Assembly: GCA_021521415.1 (NCBI GenBank)
Contig: JAIQDT010003800.1
Location: 214,346 to 278,345, forward strand
DNA length: 64,000 bases
DNA from: Bidens hawaiensis
Taxonomy: Eukaryota > Streptophyta > Magnoliopsida > Asterales > Asteraceae
Direction of reading: 5' to 3'
Shown here: piece by piece, positions 35,145 through 47,589 of the stretch
Layout of the letters: every line of letters starts with the position of its first letter
Numbering within the stretch: the stretch's first letter is position 1
The notes under the pieces: generated by a model
What the model saw: the letters and a program-made list of their open reading frames with translations, nothing else
Database searches by the model: none
Told to the model about the DNA's origin: nothing
Position numbers and translations under genes: made by a program

Positions 35145-36270
35145 TATAGGTTTAGGTTCATTTCAGAAGTGATTTTATCGCGAGAAGTGCAAGAAGTGAT
35201 CTCAACCATTAGATTATTAATCGGTTGAAACATTATTGCATTTATTGTAATTAATAAAACTTGAAAGTTATTAAAATATATAAGAAAATGGTAGTATAGG
35301 TAGAAAAAATAATCTATTATTTAATTTATCTCATCTATCCCTAAATAAAAGCTCAAAAATTTATGATTTGTAAGTTTCAATTTATTTATTATATTATATG
35401 TTAGTGTAAGATTTAAATTTGTTGTTTTTTCACTAATAAAAAGTTTTTAATTTATAACATTTAAGCAATATAATATCTTCATCATCCATTGATATTTTGA
35501 AAAAAAAAATTGAATGTTTGTAAGACGGAAAAAATTATGTATGAAGAAACTGAAATTGTGTAGGAAAAGAAATAAGATGTGTATGAGAAGAAGAAAGATG
35601 TGTATGAGAAAATTGAACATGTGTAGGGAAAAAAAATGAAGATGTGTAGTAAGAAACTAAATATGCGTAGGAAAAATTGAAGATGTGTAGGATCAAAGAA
35701 AAAAGTGTATGGCGAAATCGTAGACGTGTTGGAAAAAAATATGTTGTGTATAAGAAACTTAAAGATGTGTAGGAAAGAAATTAAGATGTGTATCAGAAAA
35801 TTAAAGTTGTGTAGGAAGAAATTATATATACACAGGAAACATTTACAGATGTGTAGGACAAAAAACATGCGTGTGAAGAAATTGAAAATGTGTAGGAAAT
35901 GAATTTAGACGTGTACGAAAAAATTAAAGATATGTAGGAAAAGTTTGCAAAGGTATAGGACAAATTTATAGTTGTGTAGGGTGAATTCAAGCGATAAGGT
36001 AAAAAAATGTGAAGATTAGTTTATTGTTTTATGAATTTATTAATTTTTAAATCTTTTTAGTTATTGTGATTAGATTAATTATATTAGTTAGAAGTGTTAC
36101 CTGCATTGGTTTAATTATATATAATAATGAGAGAGATAATACATTTATATTACTTTAATAACCTTTTCATATATTTTTAATGATTCAAGATTGAAAATAA
36201 AATGAGTTGTCCAGATTAACTTCTCGCACTTCTCGCTATAACTTTACTTCTCGCATGAACAATTCCCTAT
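35145..36270. mobile_element. MITE C, (TA)n-flanked, with internal GTGTAGGAA array
   Basis: The terminal inverted repeats contain GCGAGAAGTGCAAGAAGT (left) and the complement of ACTTCTCGCACTTCTCGC (right). Between about 35510 and 35985 lie roughly 20 units of 18-25 bases built on AGATGTGTAGGAAA. The interior is non-coding. (TA)n runs border both ends. Confidence 0.6.
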
Positions 36271-36287
36271 ATATATACATATATATA

Positions 36288-36636
36288 TATGTTAGGATTG
36301 ATTTCTTTTGAGAACCGCTTTGAGTTTTAAGAACTCGAAAGAACTCAACGTAACAATTTTTTTTTTGAATTTTTTTTACATATGTGTAATACGTAAGTGT
36401 AAGTAATGTACAAAAAAATACCGTAATTTTTTACACACCGAATCAACTTTTTACACATGTGTAACTAAAGTTTAAACTTGTGTAATCAACAAAAATATTT
36501 ATTCTCTATCATGATTCATTTTTTAGTCAAATTTAATCTCAGACACATATTCTAACTCATTTAATTAAATGTGTGATCCAATATTGAGTTCTTACAACTC
36601 ATCAAGTTCTCAAAATATCCCTCCCCTATATATGTT
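36288..36636. mobile_element. MITE E, (TA)n-flanked
   Basis: The left end (GATTTCTTTTGAGAACC ... GAGTTTTAAGAACTC) and the right end (complement GATATTTTGAGAACTTG ... GAGTTGTAAGAACTC) are inverted copies. It abuts (TA)n on the left and TATATATG on the right. Confidence 0.55.
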
Positions 36637-36859
36637 TTTAAACAACAACCGTCCCAAACTTACTAGCACAAGTTTTATAAGGTAGTGTTTGGTATGCATT
36701 AATCACATAAAGAATCATATGAACTATTGTGAGGAAATGAAAAAGAATATTTTATGATGGTTAATGAAAACCTATTCCGCAAGAAATCTCATTCCCTCTA
36801 ACAATCCAAAATATTTACTCACTCCCCTTTGTTTTCTTTTTTCATTTTGTTCCCTCATT

Positions 36860-38761
36860 TGTGACATCTGCCCTGATCCGACCCGACCCAGGTACCCGTT
36901 TCTCTGACCCGATCTCTTTTTTTTATGATTTAATATTTATTTATACTTATATTTTACTTTTAATAATAATATATATATATTTTCCTTCCCGCCTCTCTCT
37001 CTCTTTCTTTCCGCCGTCCCATCCCTCTTCTCTCTTTCCGCCTTCTGTTCCCTCTTGTCGCTGTCCCGCCCTTAAGCCTTGTTTCCTCTTTTTCTTCTAA
37101 CTCTTTGCTTGTCCTTTGGTTCTTTCCGCCTAAGGATGTCTGCAGCTCCACGCGCCAGACTCCTTACATAGGAAGCCTGCGTGAAGACATCTTGTTCCTG
37201 CGATGCGTGAAGAGAACTCTTCTCGCAGCGCGCTAAGAATGCATGTTCTTCCCGCAATGCGCTAAGAATGTATGTTCTTCCCGCGATGCGCTTAGAATTC
37301 TTGTTCTTCACGCAGCACGCGAAGGATTTGTGATTCTTCCCGCAGTGCGCTAAGGATTGTTGTGCCAGCCTTCGCGCTCGCGCACTCAGCCTTCCCGCGC
37401 TTAACCTTTGTATCTTCTGTTTAAATCTAGCCGTTTGCTTTTGTGTTGTCTTATCTTTTGAGCCGTTGACCTGACCCATCTAATGTCTGAATAGTTACTT
37501 TCGGCGCTGCATGCGTACCAACCCCATTGGTTGACAGATAAAGTGACTGACATTATCTTTTGAGATCTGCTTTTGCCATGCTTGACCAGTACCTTTATCT
37601 GATCCGCCCATGCTTTTTACTGTTCCCTGTCAGCTTTATCTTGCCCCCTGCAGCTGCCATATCTTTTGATATCTTTTGCTATCTTTTGTTTTGTCTTGTT
37701 CTGTTTGTCTTGGAACCTTTTCTGGATTTATGTCTCCTAGGGTTTTCCTATAAATAATAATAACATTATTTTTCCTAACACTACACACACAAAACACTTA
37801 ATCTCTCCTGTTCTCTTGCTCCTTGCTCTCTCTGCCGTCTTCCTCTCTGCCTCCGTCTTCCTCCCTGTTCTGTCCTGCTTTTCCGGTAATATATATATAT
37901 TATATAATAATTTACTTATTAATTATGCTAACTTATTATCAAGACTTAAAACAGATCATTAAAACAATAATCTTATTTATAGGTTAACTTGTGCTTGTTT
38001 AAAGTTGGTTCTTGCTTTATCTTACACCGCATCGTTTATCAAGTGAGTTATCTCGTATCTAATCCCTTTTTATTTTAAATGCTTTGGGATGTTCATGTGT
38101 TCATACAAAACTTGAGTCTTAAACTGTTTATGAACTTTAGTCGCGCAGTATCCCATGTGTTGAGGACGTAGACTTGGCTGTTTATTTGTATGTGTGGATC
38201 ATTAACCGTATTGACGGTCTATTCCGCAGTTTTCATGGTACCATTAGATGAACACGGGAGAACATTCGTTTATGATTTTCTCTTTTGTTACACTTGCACA
38301 GTTAGTCTTGTTTGTGAGCTCAATTGTGAGCACTGGCAGTCTTGTCTCTTAGAGTTGGTCCCGATCAGATTACACCCTTGTTGAAAACCAGACATACACA
38401 TGTTGCGCGCAGATTTATTGTTATCTATGTATTGTATTAAACTTGATTTCTCACCAACACGCAAGTGTTTGACGTTTATTTTAACACATGTTCAGGTTTG
38501 CAGTAGCTGTTTTGGAGCTTGTGGACACATAGGACGTTTTTACTTTTGGACCTAGATTAAAATGTATCAAGACAAGTTAATTATGTTTGAATGTTATAAT
38601 TTATAATATATTGATTTATGTTTGATTTATGTTCTTTATTTTCCCCGCTGCGCGTGCGCGATAAAATGTGTATTAATAAATATTGACACCAATAGTGTCA
38701 CGAGTAATGAAACAATATGTGGCGCCCCGATGTATAATCCGCCTTTGGTCGGGGTGTTACA
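36860..38761 (+). repeat. 5' LTR of the intact gypsy element
   Basis: 1902 bp, TGTGACATCTG...GGGTGTTACA. A TATA box (TATAAATA, 37749-37756) precedes a CACACACAAAAC region likely to hold the transcription start. The U3 part has six irregular 29-30 bp units around TTCTTCCCGCAATGCGCTAA (about 37190-37350). Confidence 0.93.
37749..37756 (+). promoter_or_regulatory. LTR TATA box
   Basis: TATAAATA in the 5' LTR, followed about 30 bases later by ACACTACACACACAAAAC. Transcription of the element should begin there. The same box is in the 3' LTR at about 44955. Confidence 0.6.
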
Positions 38762-38764
38762 GAT

Positions 38765-38776
38765 TGGTATCAGAGC
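38765..38776 (+). other. Primer binding site for initiator tRNA-Met
   Basis: TGGTATCAGAGC lies three bases after the 5' LTR. It matches the plant initiator-Met tRNA 3' end used by many gypsy and copia elements to prime reverse transcription. Confidence 0.85.
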
Positions 38777-38994
38777 TCGTTGACTTTAGGATAGGTGGTT
38801 AGACGTAACGGCCTAGAATACCTAAGAGTCCCTTCTCGCGCATGAGAGAAATCTCATGTTTGCGCGCTTATTGTTAATTACTCGTTATTTATGAATATGC
38901 TCGCACTTGCGCAGTATATGATTTTATGTTTTATTCCGCGATATTTCGATTTTTGTGAATTTCGATTTTTATTGATTTTACTTACATATTCGTT

Positions 38995-39270
38995 TGTTGG
39001 GATTGAAAATCCGAAAAGTCATGGTGATACATGAATAGTTGATTTTCAATTTCCATTTACGATTATGTTCTGAGGTTGGAGACTTGAAAAGTCATGGTGA
39101 TACATGAATTGTCAACCTCCAATACTCATTTTCTTGTATATTTTATATTGAAGATTGGAAATTCATGGTGATACATGAATCGTCAATCTCCAATACTCGT
39201 TTACTCGTATATTTTAAATTGGGAATTCGGAAAGTCATGGTGATACATGAATTGTCGATTTTTGATTCGA
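38995..39270 (+). repeat. Four leader stem-loop units with a conserved loop
   Basis: The core AAGTCATGGTGATACATGAA recurs at 39016, 39089, 39160 (AATTC variant) and 39232, spaced 71-73 bases. The core contains TCATG...CATGA, itself a small palindrome. The flanks of units 1-3 pair with each other but differ between units: TTGAAAATC with GATTTTCAA, GAGGTTG with CAACCTC, GATTG with CAATC. This is untranslated leader RNA upstream of the gag ATG at 39415. Confidence 0.75.
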
Positions 39271-39414
39271 ATTTGTTACCTTTATTAAGTCTGCATTTTG
39301 GGTCATTTATTTTACTTTAACTTTTGATAGCATCTAACTCCGTGAAACCAAGCTTTATAAAGTTATACTTTGCGATAAAACCAAGATATTAACTAAAATT
39401 AAAACTTTTATAGA

Positions 39415-42400
39415 ATGCCTCCGCTATCTCGCCGATTTCAGAGAAGAGAAGCCTCGCGCATGCGTAGACAGCAACGTTCCCAGGAAATGGCCGCCGCAAT
39501 AGCCCAAGCTTTGAGCCAAAACAATACCAATACTTCGAGTTATAACATTAAGTCCTTTAACGCGGGTAACCCTCCAAAGTTCACAGGTCTTGAAGGAGCC
39601 ACCGTGATGCTCCAGTGGCTCGAGAAGATAGAAAACACTTTCCTCCACACCCAATGCCCCTCAGACAGACGAACCCTATATGCTTCCAGTGTCCTGGAAT
39701 CCAGAGCGCTTACATGGTGGAATGGAGTAACTCATGCGCGTGGCGCAGAAGCTGCTTCTAGCATGACATGGGAGGAATTCAAGGAAATTCTTACGCGAGA
39801 ATTCTGCCCTCCCAACGAAATTAAGCGCCTGGAGGAAGAATTCTGGAACTTGAAGCAATACAGCGGTGAAGCGCGCGAGTACGCGACGCGCTTCCACGAG
39901 CTAAGCTTACTGGTCCCTCACCTTGTTACCCCTTCACGCCGAGCAATCGAGAAATTCCTTGGGGGTCTCCCCATGGAAATTCAAGATTCTGTATGGGCCA
40001 GAAACCCAGTTACCCTCTCTGACGCCATTGAGTTGGCCGCTGTGCTCAGCGACAACCATGTCAGAGCAGGAACCCTGTTCCTGCGGGGATCTGAGAAGAC
40101 CAAACCCACCAAAACTGCCCCTGAACCCGCAGAAACCAAACCAGAACCCTCAAACCGTAACAACCTCAAGCGCAGGCGCAAGGCCTATGCGCTTACCAAC
40201 CCGCCCATTGTCCAGCAACCCGCATACCAACCCCCAGTTTACGCGCCTAACCCTCTGTCAGCTTACCCAACTCCCCCTGTAGTTCACAACTATGCCCTAA
40301 CCAATCCAGCACTCCCTGCCCCGCCTCCTAAGAAACCTTACACAGGAAACCATCCCTTTTGCCCAACCTGTAGATTTCACCACCCAACCCAAACCCCGTG
40401 TCGACTTTGTAACCGATGTGGCCGTACTGGTCACACTGCTGAAAACTGTAGAGTCCTTCCCGCCAATCCAATTGCGCCAACACCACCAGTCTACCCGCAG
40501 AACCCACAATCAATCTACCAAAACCCACGACCCAGATCGTGCTTTAACTGCGGTGATCCCAGTCATTTCCGGAACGCGTGCCCGAGACTGCAAGTGCAAA
40601 TCACACAAGCGAATCCGGTGAACCAGATTTCGAACCAAGTGACGCGTGGACGAGCTTTTAACATAACCGCGCACCAAGCGCAAGCGAATAATGACGTAGT
40701 TAATGGTACATTTTTGCTCAACGGATTTTATGCTTCTGTACTTTTTGATACTGGCGCCGATCGAAGCTTTATCTCTCGCGCCTTCGAGCAGAAGCTTGCG
40801 CGACCGCGCAACGATTTAAAAGAAGATTTTTCAGTTGAATTGGCTAACGGTGAAACTGTTTTAATTAACTCGGTGATTAAAGATTGTACGCTTAATCTTA
40901 ACGAAAACGATTTTCTGATCGACCTCATCCCTATGCCTCTTGGAAGCTTTGATGTTATTATTGGTATGGACTGGCTCTCGCATAATCGCGCCGAAGTTAT
41001 TTGCGCCAAGAAGTTGATTCGCATTCCTCGAGAAAATGGTGACCTTCACATCTACGGCGAAAAACCCTCCAGTGGTCTTAAACTTATGTCTTGCGCCGAA
41101 GCCCAAAGACTCTTGCGGAAGAAGTGTATTGCATTTCTAGCCCATGTGGTTAAACCCGATGAAGGAAAGAAGCTTCGCGATATCCCTGTTGTGCGTGATT
41201 TCCCTGAAGTTTTTCCTGATGATCTTCCTGGTATCCCTCCCGCTCGTGAAGTCGAGTTCCGTATTGATCTTGTCCCTGGTGCTTCCCCCGTGGCTAAATC
41301 TCCTTATCGTCTTGCACCCGCTGAGATGCAAGAATTGGCAAGCCAACTTCAAGAGTTGACTGCTAAAGGATTCATTCGCCCTAGCTCTTCGCCCTGGGGT
41401 GCTCCGGTGTTGTTCGTTAAAAAGAAAGATGGATCGTTTCGCATGTGTATTGATTACCGCGAGTTGAACAAACTCACCATTAAAAACCGGTATCCCTTAC
41501 CGCGTATTAACGACCTCTTTGATCAACTCCAAGGTGCCTCTTGTTTCTCGAAGATTGATCTCCGCTCTGGCTATCACCAGTTGCGCATCCGCGATGAAGA
41601 TGTTCCGAAGACTGCTTTTCGAACTCGTTATGGCCATTTTGAATTCTTGGTCATGTCCTTCGGTCTAACCAACGCACCCGCCGTTTTCATGGATCTAATG
41701 AATCGGGTGTGTAGGCCTTTCTTGGATAAATTCGTGATCGTGTTTATCGATGATGTTCTGGTGTATTCTAAGACCAAGGCCGAGCATGAGCAACATCTTC
41801 GGTTAGTGTTGCAGAAGCTTCGAACCGAGCAGCTCTATGCTAAGCTTTCCAAGTGTGAATTCTGGTCTGATGAAGTACAGTTTCTTGGTCATGTTGTAAA
41901 CAAGATGGGTATTCATGTCGACCCATCCAAGATTGAAGCAATCAAGAACTGGATTACGCCATCCTCTCCTTCTGAGATCCGTTCCTTTCTAGGCTTAGCT
42001 GGTTATTACCGGCGCTTTATTTCGAACTTTTCAAAGATCGCTTTGCCTTTAACAGCCCTTACGCACAAAGGTAAACCGTATATTTGGGGCTCGAAGCAAG
42101 AAGAAGCCTTTCTGACGCTCAAGCGTTTGTTGTGTGAAGCTCCTGTTCTTGCGCTACCTGAGGGTAATGATGATTTTGTCGTGTATTGCGATGCATCCAA
42201 CCAAGGTCTTGGTTGTGTTCTTATGCAACGAGGCAAGGTTATCGCTTACGCATCAAGGCAACTTAAGGTTCATGAAAAGAATTATACAACTCACGACCTC
42301 GAACTTGGTGCAGTTGTTTTTGCCTTGAAGATCTGGAGACACTACCTTTATGGTACTAAGTGTATCCTCTACACTGACCATAAAAGCCTTCAGCATATCT

Positions 42401-44031
42401 TTGATCAAAAGGAACTTAACATGAGGCAACGCCGATGGAACGAACTCATCAGCGATTACGATTGTGAGATCCGGTATCATCCTGGTAAGGCTAATGTGGT
42501 AGCCGATGCGCTCAGCCGAAAACCCTGCCAGCTTAACTGTATTTTGCCGCGCACGCATCTTCACTTCGCGCCGATTCAAAGCAACCTTGAATCGCGTATT
42601 CGTGACGCGCAGCGCGCATCCATCAGTAACGGTAACCTTCGCGCCGAGTTAGCGTGTGGCGCGGAAGCACTCTTTGTCCCTAATCTGAGTGGAATTCTCT
42701 GCTATCTCAGTCGCATCTGGATCCCCTTTGATGAGAATCTTCGCGCTGATATCCTGAGTGAAGCGCATAAATCTCGATATTCCGTTCATCCTGACGCTGA
42801 TAAGATGTACAAGGATTTGCGCATTACTTATTGGTGGCCCGGTATGAAAAAGGATATTGCTGTGTTCGTAGCTAAATGCCTGACTTGTTCTAAAGTAAAA
42901 GCTGAACACCAACGCCCATCTGGTTTGCTCGAACAACCAGAAATTCCTACGTGGAAATGGGAATGTGTAGCGATGGACTTTATTACCAAGTTACCTTTGA
43001 CAGCAAGCAAGCATGATAGCATTTGGGTAATAGTGGATCGATTGACTAAGTCTGCTCACTTTCTGCCCATTCGTGAAAACTACCGTGTTGAGCAACTCGC
43101 GCAGCTTTATGTCAAGGAAATTGTCTGCCGCCATGGTACTCCTTTGAGCATCATATCCGATCGCGATGGCCGTTTTATATCTCGCTTTTGGAAATCTCTC
43201 CAATCTGCGCTAGGAACTCGCTTGGACATGAGTACGGCATATCATCCTCAGACTGACGGTCAGTCTGAGCGAACTATTCAAACTCTTGAGGACATGCTCC
43301 GATCTTGTGTTCTTGATTTTGGAGGTAATTGGGATTCGCACCTGCCTTTGATTGAGTTCTCTTATAATAACAGCTATCATTCCAGTATCGGTATGGCCCC
43401 ATTTGAAGCACTTTACGGTCGTAAGTGCCGCTCCCCGATTTGTTGGAGCGAAGTGGGTGAAGCTCAAATCACAGGACCCGAACTTGTTCAAGAGACAACC
43501 GATAAAATCGCCAAGATCCGTGATCATCTGCTGACTGCCCGAAGCCGACAGAAGAGTTACGCAGATCGTAGGCGAAAGCCTCTCGAATTTCAAGTTGGTG
43601 ATCTTGTTCTCCTCAAGGTGTCGCCTTGGAAAGGTGTTGTCCGCTTTGGGAAGAAGGGTAAGCTTGCTCCTCGTTATGTTGGTCCATTCAAGATTCTCGC
43701 GCGTGCGGGAAAAGTTGCCTACAGACTTGACCTGCCGCCCGCGCTCAGTAATGTGCATCCAACGTTCCATGTATCCAATCTCAAGAAGTGTTTAGCTGAC
43801 GAGAACCTTCACATCCCACTTGATGAAGTTCAAATTGATGAATCTATGCATTTCGTTGAGAAGCCTGTTGAGATTATGGATCGCGAGGTTAAGCAAACCA
43901 AGCGCAGTCGTATCCCTATCGTGAAAGTTCGCTGGGAGTCCAAGCGCGGAGCCGAGTTTACATGGGAAAGGGAAGATCAAATGAAGATCAAGTACCCGCA
44001 CCTGTTCTCTGCGCAACCTACTTCGAGATAA
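39415..44031 (+). CDS. Gag-Pol polyprotein (Ty3/gypsy), 1538 aa
   Basis: One uninterrupted frame. Residues 55-190 form the retrotransposon gag domain. Two CCHC zinc knuckles follow (C332-C335-H340-C345 and C376-C379-H384-C389). The aspartic protease has DTGA at 445-448. Reverse transcriptase spans about 610-800 with FIDD at 777-780. RNase H spans about 905-1035 with D926 in YCDAS. Integrase has an HHCC zinc site (H1118, H1125, C1155, C1158) and a DD35E triad (D1188, D1249, E1285). A chromo-like segment ends the protein (about 1482-1531). The product makes virus-like particles, copies the RNA and inserts the DNA. No stop separates gag from pol, so protein ratios must be set by processing. All catalytic residues checked are intact. 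Start: first ATG after the leader, conserved in the second copy at 63570. Confidence 0.96.
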   Translation: MPPLSRRFQRREASRMRRQQRSQEMAAAIAQALSQNNTNTSSYNIKSFNAGNPPKFTGLEGATVMLQWLEKIENTFLHTQCPSDRRTLYASSVLESRALTWWNGVTHARGAEAASSMTWEEFKEILTREFCPPNEIKRLEEEFWNLKQYSGEAREYATRFHELSLLVPHLVTPSRRAIEKFLGGLPMEIQDSVWARNPVTLSDAIELAAVLSDNHVRAGTLFLRGSEKTKPTKTAPEPAETKPEPSNRNNLKRRRKAYALTNPPIVQQPAYQPPVYAPNPLSAYPTPPVVHNYALTNPALPAPPPKKPYTGNHPFCPTCRFHHPTQTPCRLCNRCGRTGHTAENCRVLPANPIAPTPPVYPQNPQSIYQNPRPRSCFNCGDPSHFRNACPRLQVQITQANPVNQISNQVTRGRAFNITAHQAQANNDVVNGTFLLNGFYASVLFDTGADRSFISRAFEQKLARPRNDLKEDFSVELANGETVLINSVIKDCTLNLNENDFLIDLIPMPLGSFDVIIGMDWLSHNRAEVICAKKLIRIPRENGDLHIYGEKPSSGLKLMSCAEAQRLLRKKCIAFLAHVVKPDEGKKLRDIPVVRDFPEVFPDDLPGIPPAREVEFRIDLVPGASPVAKSPYRLAPAEMQELASQLQELTAKGFIRPSSSPWGAPVLFVKKKDGSFRMCIDYRELNKLTIKNRYPLPRINDLFDQLQGASCFSKIDLRSGYHQLRIRDEDVPKTAFRTRYGHFEFLVMSFGLTNAPAVFMDLMNRVCRPFLDKFVIVFIDDVLVYSKTKAEHEQHLRLVLQKLRTEQLYAKLSKCEFWSDEVQFLGHVVNKMGIHVDPSKIEAIKNWITPSSPSEIRSFLGLAGYYRRFISNFSKIALPLTALTHKGKPYIWGSKQEEAFLTLKRLLCEAPVLALPEGNDDFVVYCDASNQGLGCVLMQRGKVIAYASRQLKVHEKNYTTHDLELGAVVFALKIWRHYLYGTKCILYTDHKSLQHIFDQKELNMRQRRWNELISDYDCEIRYHPGKANVVADALSRKPCQLNCILPRTHLHFAPIQSNLESRIRDAQRASISNGNLRAELACGAEALFVPNLSGILCYLSRIWIPFDENLRADILSEAHKSRYSVHPDADKMYKDLRITYWWPGMKKDIAVFVAKCLTCSKVKAEHQRPSGLLEQPEIPTWKWECVAMDFITKLPLTASKHDSIWVIVDRLTKSAHFLPIRENYRVEQLAQLYVKEIVCRHGTPLSIISDRDGRFISRFWKSLQSALGTRLDMSTAYHPQTDGQSERTIQTLEDMLRSCVLDFGGNWDSHLPLIEFSYNNSYHSSIGMAPFEALYGRKCRSPICWSEVGEAQITGPELVQETTDKIAKIRDHLLTARSRQKSYADRRRKPLEFQVGDLVLLKVSPWKGVVRFGKKGKLAPRYVGPFKILARAGKVAYRLDLPPALSNVHPTFHVSNLKKCLADENLHIPLDEVQIDESMHFVEKPVEIMDREVKQTKRSRIPIVKVRWESKRGAEFTWEREDQMKIKYPHLFSAQPTSR

Positions 44032-44050
44032 ATTTCGGGACGAAATTTCT

Positions 44051-44065
44051 TAAAGTAGGGGAGAC
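44051..44065 (+). other. Polypurine tract
   Basis: TAAAGTAGGGGAGAC ends at the first base of the 3' LTR. It is the usual primer site for plus-strand DNA synthesis. Confidence 0.8.
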
Positions 44066-45968
44066 TGTGACATCTGCCCTGATCCGACCCGACCCAGGTA
44101 CCCGTTTCTCTGACCCGATCTCTTTTTTTTATGATTTAATATTTATTTATACTTATATTTTACTTTTAATAATAATATATATATATTTTCCTTCCCGCCT
44201 CTCTCTCTCTTTCTTTCCGCCGTCCCATCCCTCTTCTCTCTTTCCGCCTTCTGTTCCCTCTTGTCGCTGTCCCGCCCTTAAGCCTTGTTTCCTCTTTTTC
44301 TTCTAACTCTTTGCTTGTCCTTTGGTTCTTTCCGCCTAAGGATGTCTGCAGCTCCACGCGCCAGACTCCTTACATAGGAAGCCTGCGTGAAGACATCTTG
44401 TTCCTGCGATGCGTGAAGAGAACTCTTCTCGCAGCGCGCTAAGAATGCATGTTCTTCCCGCAATGCGCTAAGAATGTATGTTCTTCCCGCGATGCGCTTA
44501 GAATTCTTGTTCTTCACGCAGCACGCGAAGGATTTGTGATTCTTCCCGCAGTGCGCTAAGGATTGTTGTGCCAGCCTTCGCGCTCGCGCACTCAGCCTTC
44601 CCGCGCTTAACCTTTGTATCTTCTGTTTAAATCTAGCCGTTTGCTTTTGTGTTGTCTTATCTTTTGAGCCGTTGACCTGACCCATCTAATGTCTGAATAG
44701 TTACTTTCGGCGCTGCATGCGTACCAACCCCATTGGTTGACAGATAAAGTGACTGACATTATCTTTTGAGATCTGCTTTTGCCATGCTTGACCAGTACCT
44801 TTATCTGATCCGCCCATGCTTTTTACTGTTCCCTGTCAGCTTTATCTTGCCCCCTGCAGCTGCCATATCTTTTGATATCTTTTGCTATCTTTTGTTTTGT
44901 CTTGTTCTGTTTGTCTTGGAACCTTTTCTGGATTTATGTCTCCTAGGGTTTTCCTATAAATAATAATAACATTATTTTTCCTAACACTACACACACAAAA
45001 CACTTAATCTCTCCTGTTCTCTTGCTCCTTGCTCTCTCTGCCGTCTTCCTCTCTGCCTCCGTCTTCCTCCCTGTTCTGTCCTGCTTTTCCGGTAATATAT
45101 ATATATTATATAATAATTTACTTATTAATTATGCTAACTTATTATCAAGACTTAAAACAGATCATTAAAACAATAATCTTATTTATAGGTTAACTTGTGC
45201 TTGTTTAAAGTTGGTTCTTGCTTTATCTTACACCGCATCGTTTATCAAGTGAGTTATCTCGTATCTAATCCCTTTTTATTTTAAATGCTTTGGGATGTTC
45301 ATGTGTTCATACAAAACTTGAGTCTTAAACTGTTTATGAACTTTAGTCGCGCAGTATCCCATGTGTTGAGGACGTAGACTTGGCTGTTTATTTGTATGTG
45401 TGGATCATTAACCGTATTGACGGTCTATTCCGCAGTTTTCATGGTACCATTAGATGAACACGGGAGAACATTCGTTTATGATTTTCTCTTTTGTTACACT
45501 TGCACAGTTAGTCTTGTTTGTGAGCTCAATTGTGAGCACTGGCAGTCTTGTCTCTTAGAGTTGGTCCCGATCAGATTACACCCTTGTTGAAAACCAGACA
45601 TACACATGTTGCGCGCAGATTTATTGTTATCTATGTATTGTATTAAACTTGATTTCTCACCAACACGCAAGTGTTTGACGTTTATTTTAACACATGTTCA
45701 GGTTTGCAGTAGCTGTTTTGGAGCTTGTGGACACATAGGACGTTTTTACTTTTGGACCTAGATTAAAATGTATCAAGACAAGTTAATTATGTTTGAATGT
45801 TATAATTTATAATATATTGATTTATGTTTGATTTATGTTCTTTATTTTCCCCGCTGCGCTGTGCGCGATAAAATGTGTATTAATAAATATTGACACCAAT
45901 AGTGTCACGAGTAATGAAACAATATGTGGCGCCCCGATGTATAATCCGCCTTTGGTCGGGGTGTTACA
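44066..45968 (+). repeat. 3' LTR of the intact gypsy element
   Basis: 1903 bp, identical to the 5' LTR by eye apart from one added base in the GCTGCGC(T)GTGCGCG stretch near 45857. Landmarks keep a constant 7206-base offset up to that point and 7207 after it. Confidence 0.93.
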
Positions 45969-45973
45969 TCATT

Positions 45974-46300
45974 CGCCACCACCATCATCAACACCAACAC
46001 CACCACTACAACTCTACAAGCAATCGCCACCTCTTGCCGCAACTACCACCACCTCCTCCACTCGCAACCACCACGACTACAAGCAGTACCACCTCCGCCC
46101 GCAACCACCGCCTCCGCCCGCAACCACCATAACCTCTGGTTGCCAACACCACCACCGTCACCTCCAGCCACCACCACCACCACCGTCTCTGGCCACTATC
46201 GTTGCCACCACCAACACTACCTAGCAACGCCACCATCGCCGGCCCCTCCAACACCATCGCCCGCCACTAGCCAGCACCACCTCGATTACTACCACCACAT
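45974..46300 (+). repeat. CAC/ACC-rich low-complexity DNA
   Basis: Irregular trinucleotides (CAC, ACC, GCC) give Pro/His/Thr-rich frames on one strand and Val/Trp/Gly on the other. No domain is recognisable. Best read as the core of a MITE. Confidence 0.6.
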
Positions 46301-46423
46301 TTGTGTTTCAATCCTTCGTCTTTTCCTAAATTCCATACAACACAAAATATAGATCATTCTATTCCCATTGAATAAATCAAACAAGCCAATGAAATGATCG
46401 AAGTGTAAAATTATTTGTTCCTT

Positions 46424-46776
46424 CTAGGGGAGGGGGCAGTCATGGGTGGTACCCATGCACCGACCAATCATACACAGTTATTTCATTTATACTCTTAAGT
46501 ACCCACAAACCATAAAATAACTGGAAACACATACCCACAAGTACCCTAAAACTTTTTTTCTTTAAATTTAAAAATAAAAAAACAATTAAACGTAATTAAA
46601 ATTAAAAATTCATTGAAATATTAATGTGAGTTTAATTTTTCAAAAACCCCCAATGGGTTTGCCATATGGTAAACCTTTGTCACAAATTGTAATTTGACAA
46701 ACTACCCACATTGTTACGGGTGGGTTTGCCATGTGGTAAACAACCCATAAACCTTACCCACACTAGTGCCCCTTCC
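46424..46776. mobile_element. Small MITE with GGGGGCA ends
   Basis: GGAGGGGGCAGTCATGGGTGG at the left is mirrored by CACTAGTGCCCCTTCCTC at the right, with several GCCATGTGGTAAAC-like words inside. About 350 bp, non-coding. Confidence 0.45.
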
Positions 46777-46889
46777 TCTCTTACAAGTATAGATCCTTCC
46801 ATTCTACCTTAATTATTTGTTCATTTCATTTCCCTAAAAATCCCATTGTCTCATCTATTTAATTACCTCATACCAAACAAACCATAAAT

Positions 46890-47169
46890 CAACACATTTA
46901 CTTTTTAATTCCATTAGCCTAAAAGTCCTTTGATAAGTACAAATACATGTATCGATATGGAAGGAAAGAAATCAAGAGTAAAATTCACACAACATTTTAC
47001 TAATCTATTAAATCAATACAATTCCTCCACATGTCTACTAGGTTGTCCACCTAGGCCTCCAACTCATCATGTTTTCATTCTCATAGTGTCTATTATGCTG
47101 CCACGTGTCATATTCACAACACATCCAAAAAACTTATTTAAACCTTAAGATTTTTTCACCATAATCATT
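46890..47169. other. Intergenic DNA, no gene recognised
   Basis: A short frame at 46930-47148 has no recognisable domain. Nothing else is supported. Confidence 0.5.
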
Positions 47170-47589
47170 TTAATCTCTCTCTCTCTCTCTCTGCTTACTA
47201 ACTCTACCATCCATCATCTTCTATATTCCGGTAATGTAGATCGAGATTAATCGTTTTCCGGTAAGGTTATATATTATACTCTAATGACCAACAATGTTAT
47301 ATGATTTCCCGACAATGTTATATCTTTTTCCGGCAATATCATATTTTCTTCCGGTTATTGTAGATCTAAACTTTTTATCTTTATTTTCATTGTTAACTGA
47401 TTTTAAAAAATCAGTTTAGGTTCTAAATCAAAAACAGCGATGAAGCTAATATTTATACGTTTTTACGTTTTTCCGTTCATGTGTTATACCTATAACAATG
47501 GTTGTTTTACATTTATTTGAAGTTTTATATTTTTCCTATTTTTTTTTCTTTTACATGTTGTTCTTCTAGGTTCTAAATATAAAGGTTCA

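Larger units (their letters stand above)
36860..45968 (+). mobile_element. Intact Ty3/gypsy chromovirus-type LTR retrotransposon
   Basis: Both LTRs, the primer binding site, leader, one gag-pol frame and the polypurine tract are present in 9109 bp. TCATT is duplicated at both ends (36855-36859 and 45969-45973). By eye the two LTRs match except for one extra base near 45857. The domain order gag, protease, RT, RNase H, integrase defines Ty3/gypsy. The C-terminal chromo-like segment and the single frame point to chromoviruses, perhaps Tekay/Del; the clade is inference. It looks complete and recent. Confidence 0.95.
36682..46886. mobile_element. CAC-rich MITE hosting the gypsy insertion (possible)
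   Basis: GTGTTTGGTATGCATTAATC at about 36687 is echoed on the other strand by GTTTGTTTGGTATGAGG near 46880. GGAAATGAAA words are also mirrored (36732 and near 46830). If the gypsy element (36860-45968) and the small MITE (46424-46776) are removed, the remainder is a roughly 740-bp inverted-repeat element with a CAC-rich core. This reading is inference. Confidence 0.35.

Noticed and set aside
35482..35868. 128-codon minus-strand frame rich in Phe and Tyr
   Set aside because: It is a translation of the GTGTAGGAA repeat array in MITE C.
37072..37479. 135-codon minus-strand frame, repeated identically at 44278-44685
   Set aside because: It lies in the LTR U3 minisatellite; identity of the two copies comes from LTR identity, and the second family copy breaks the frame.
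43210..43770. 186-codon minus-strand frame inside the gypsy pol region
   Set aside because: It is the shadow of the integrase part of the plus-strand polyprotein, with no recognisable domain of its own.
45835..46257. Pro/His-rich frame (plus) and Val/Trp/Gly-rich frame (minus)
   Set aside because: Low-complexity CAC/ACC DNA; part of the first frame lies in the LTR.
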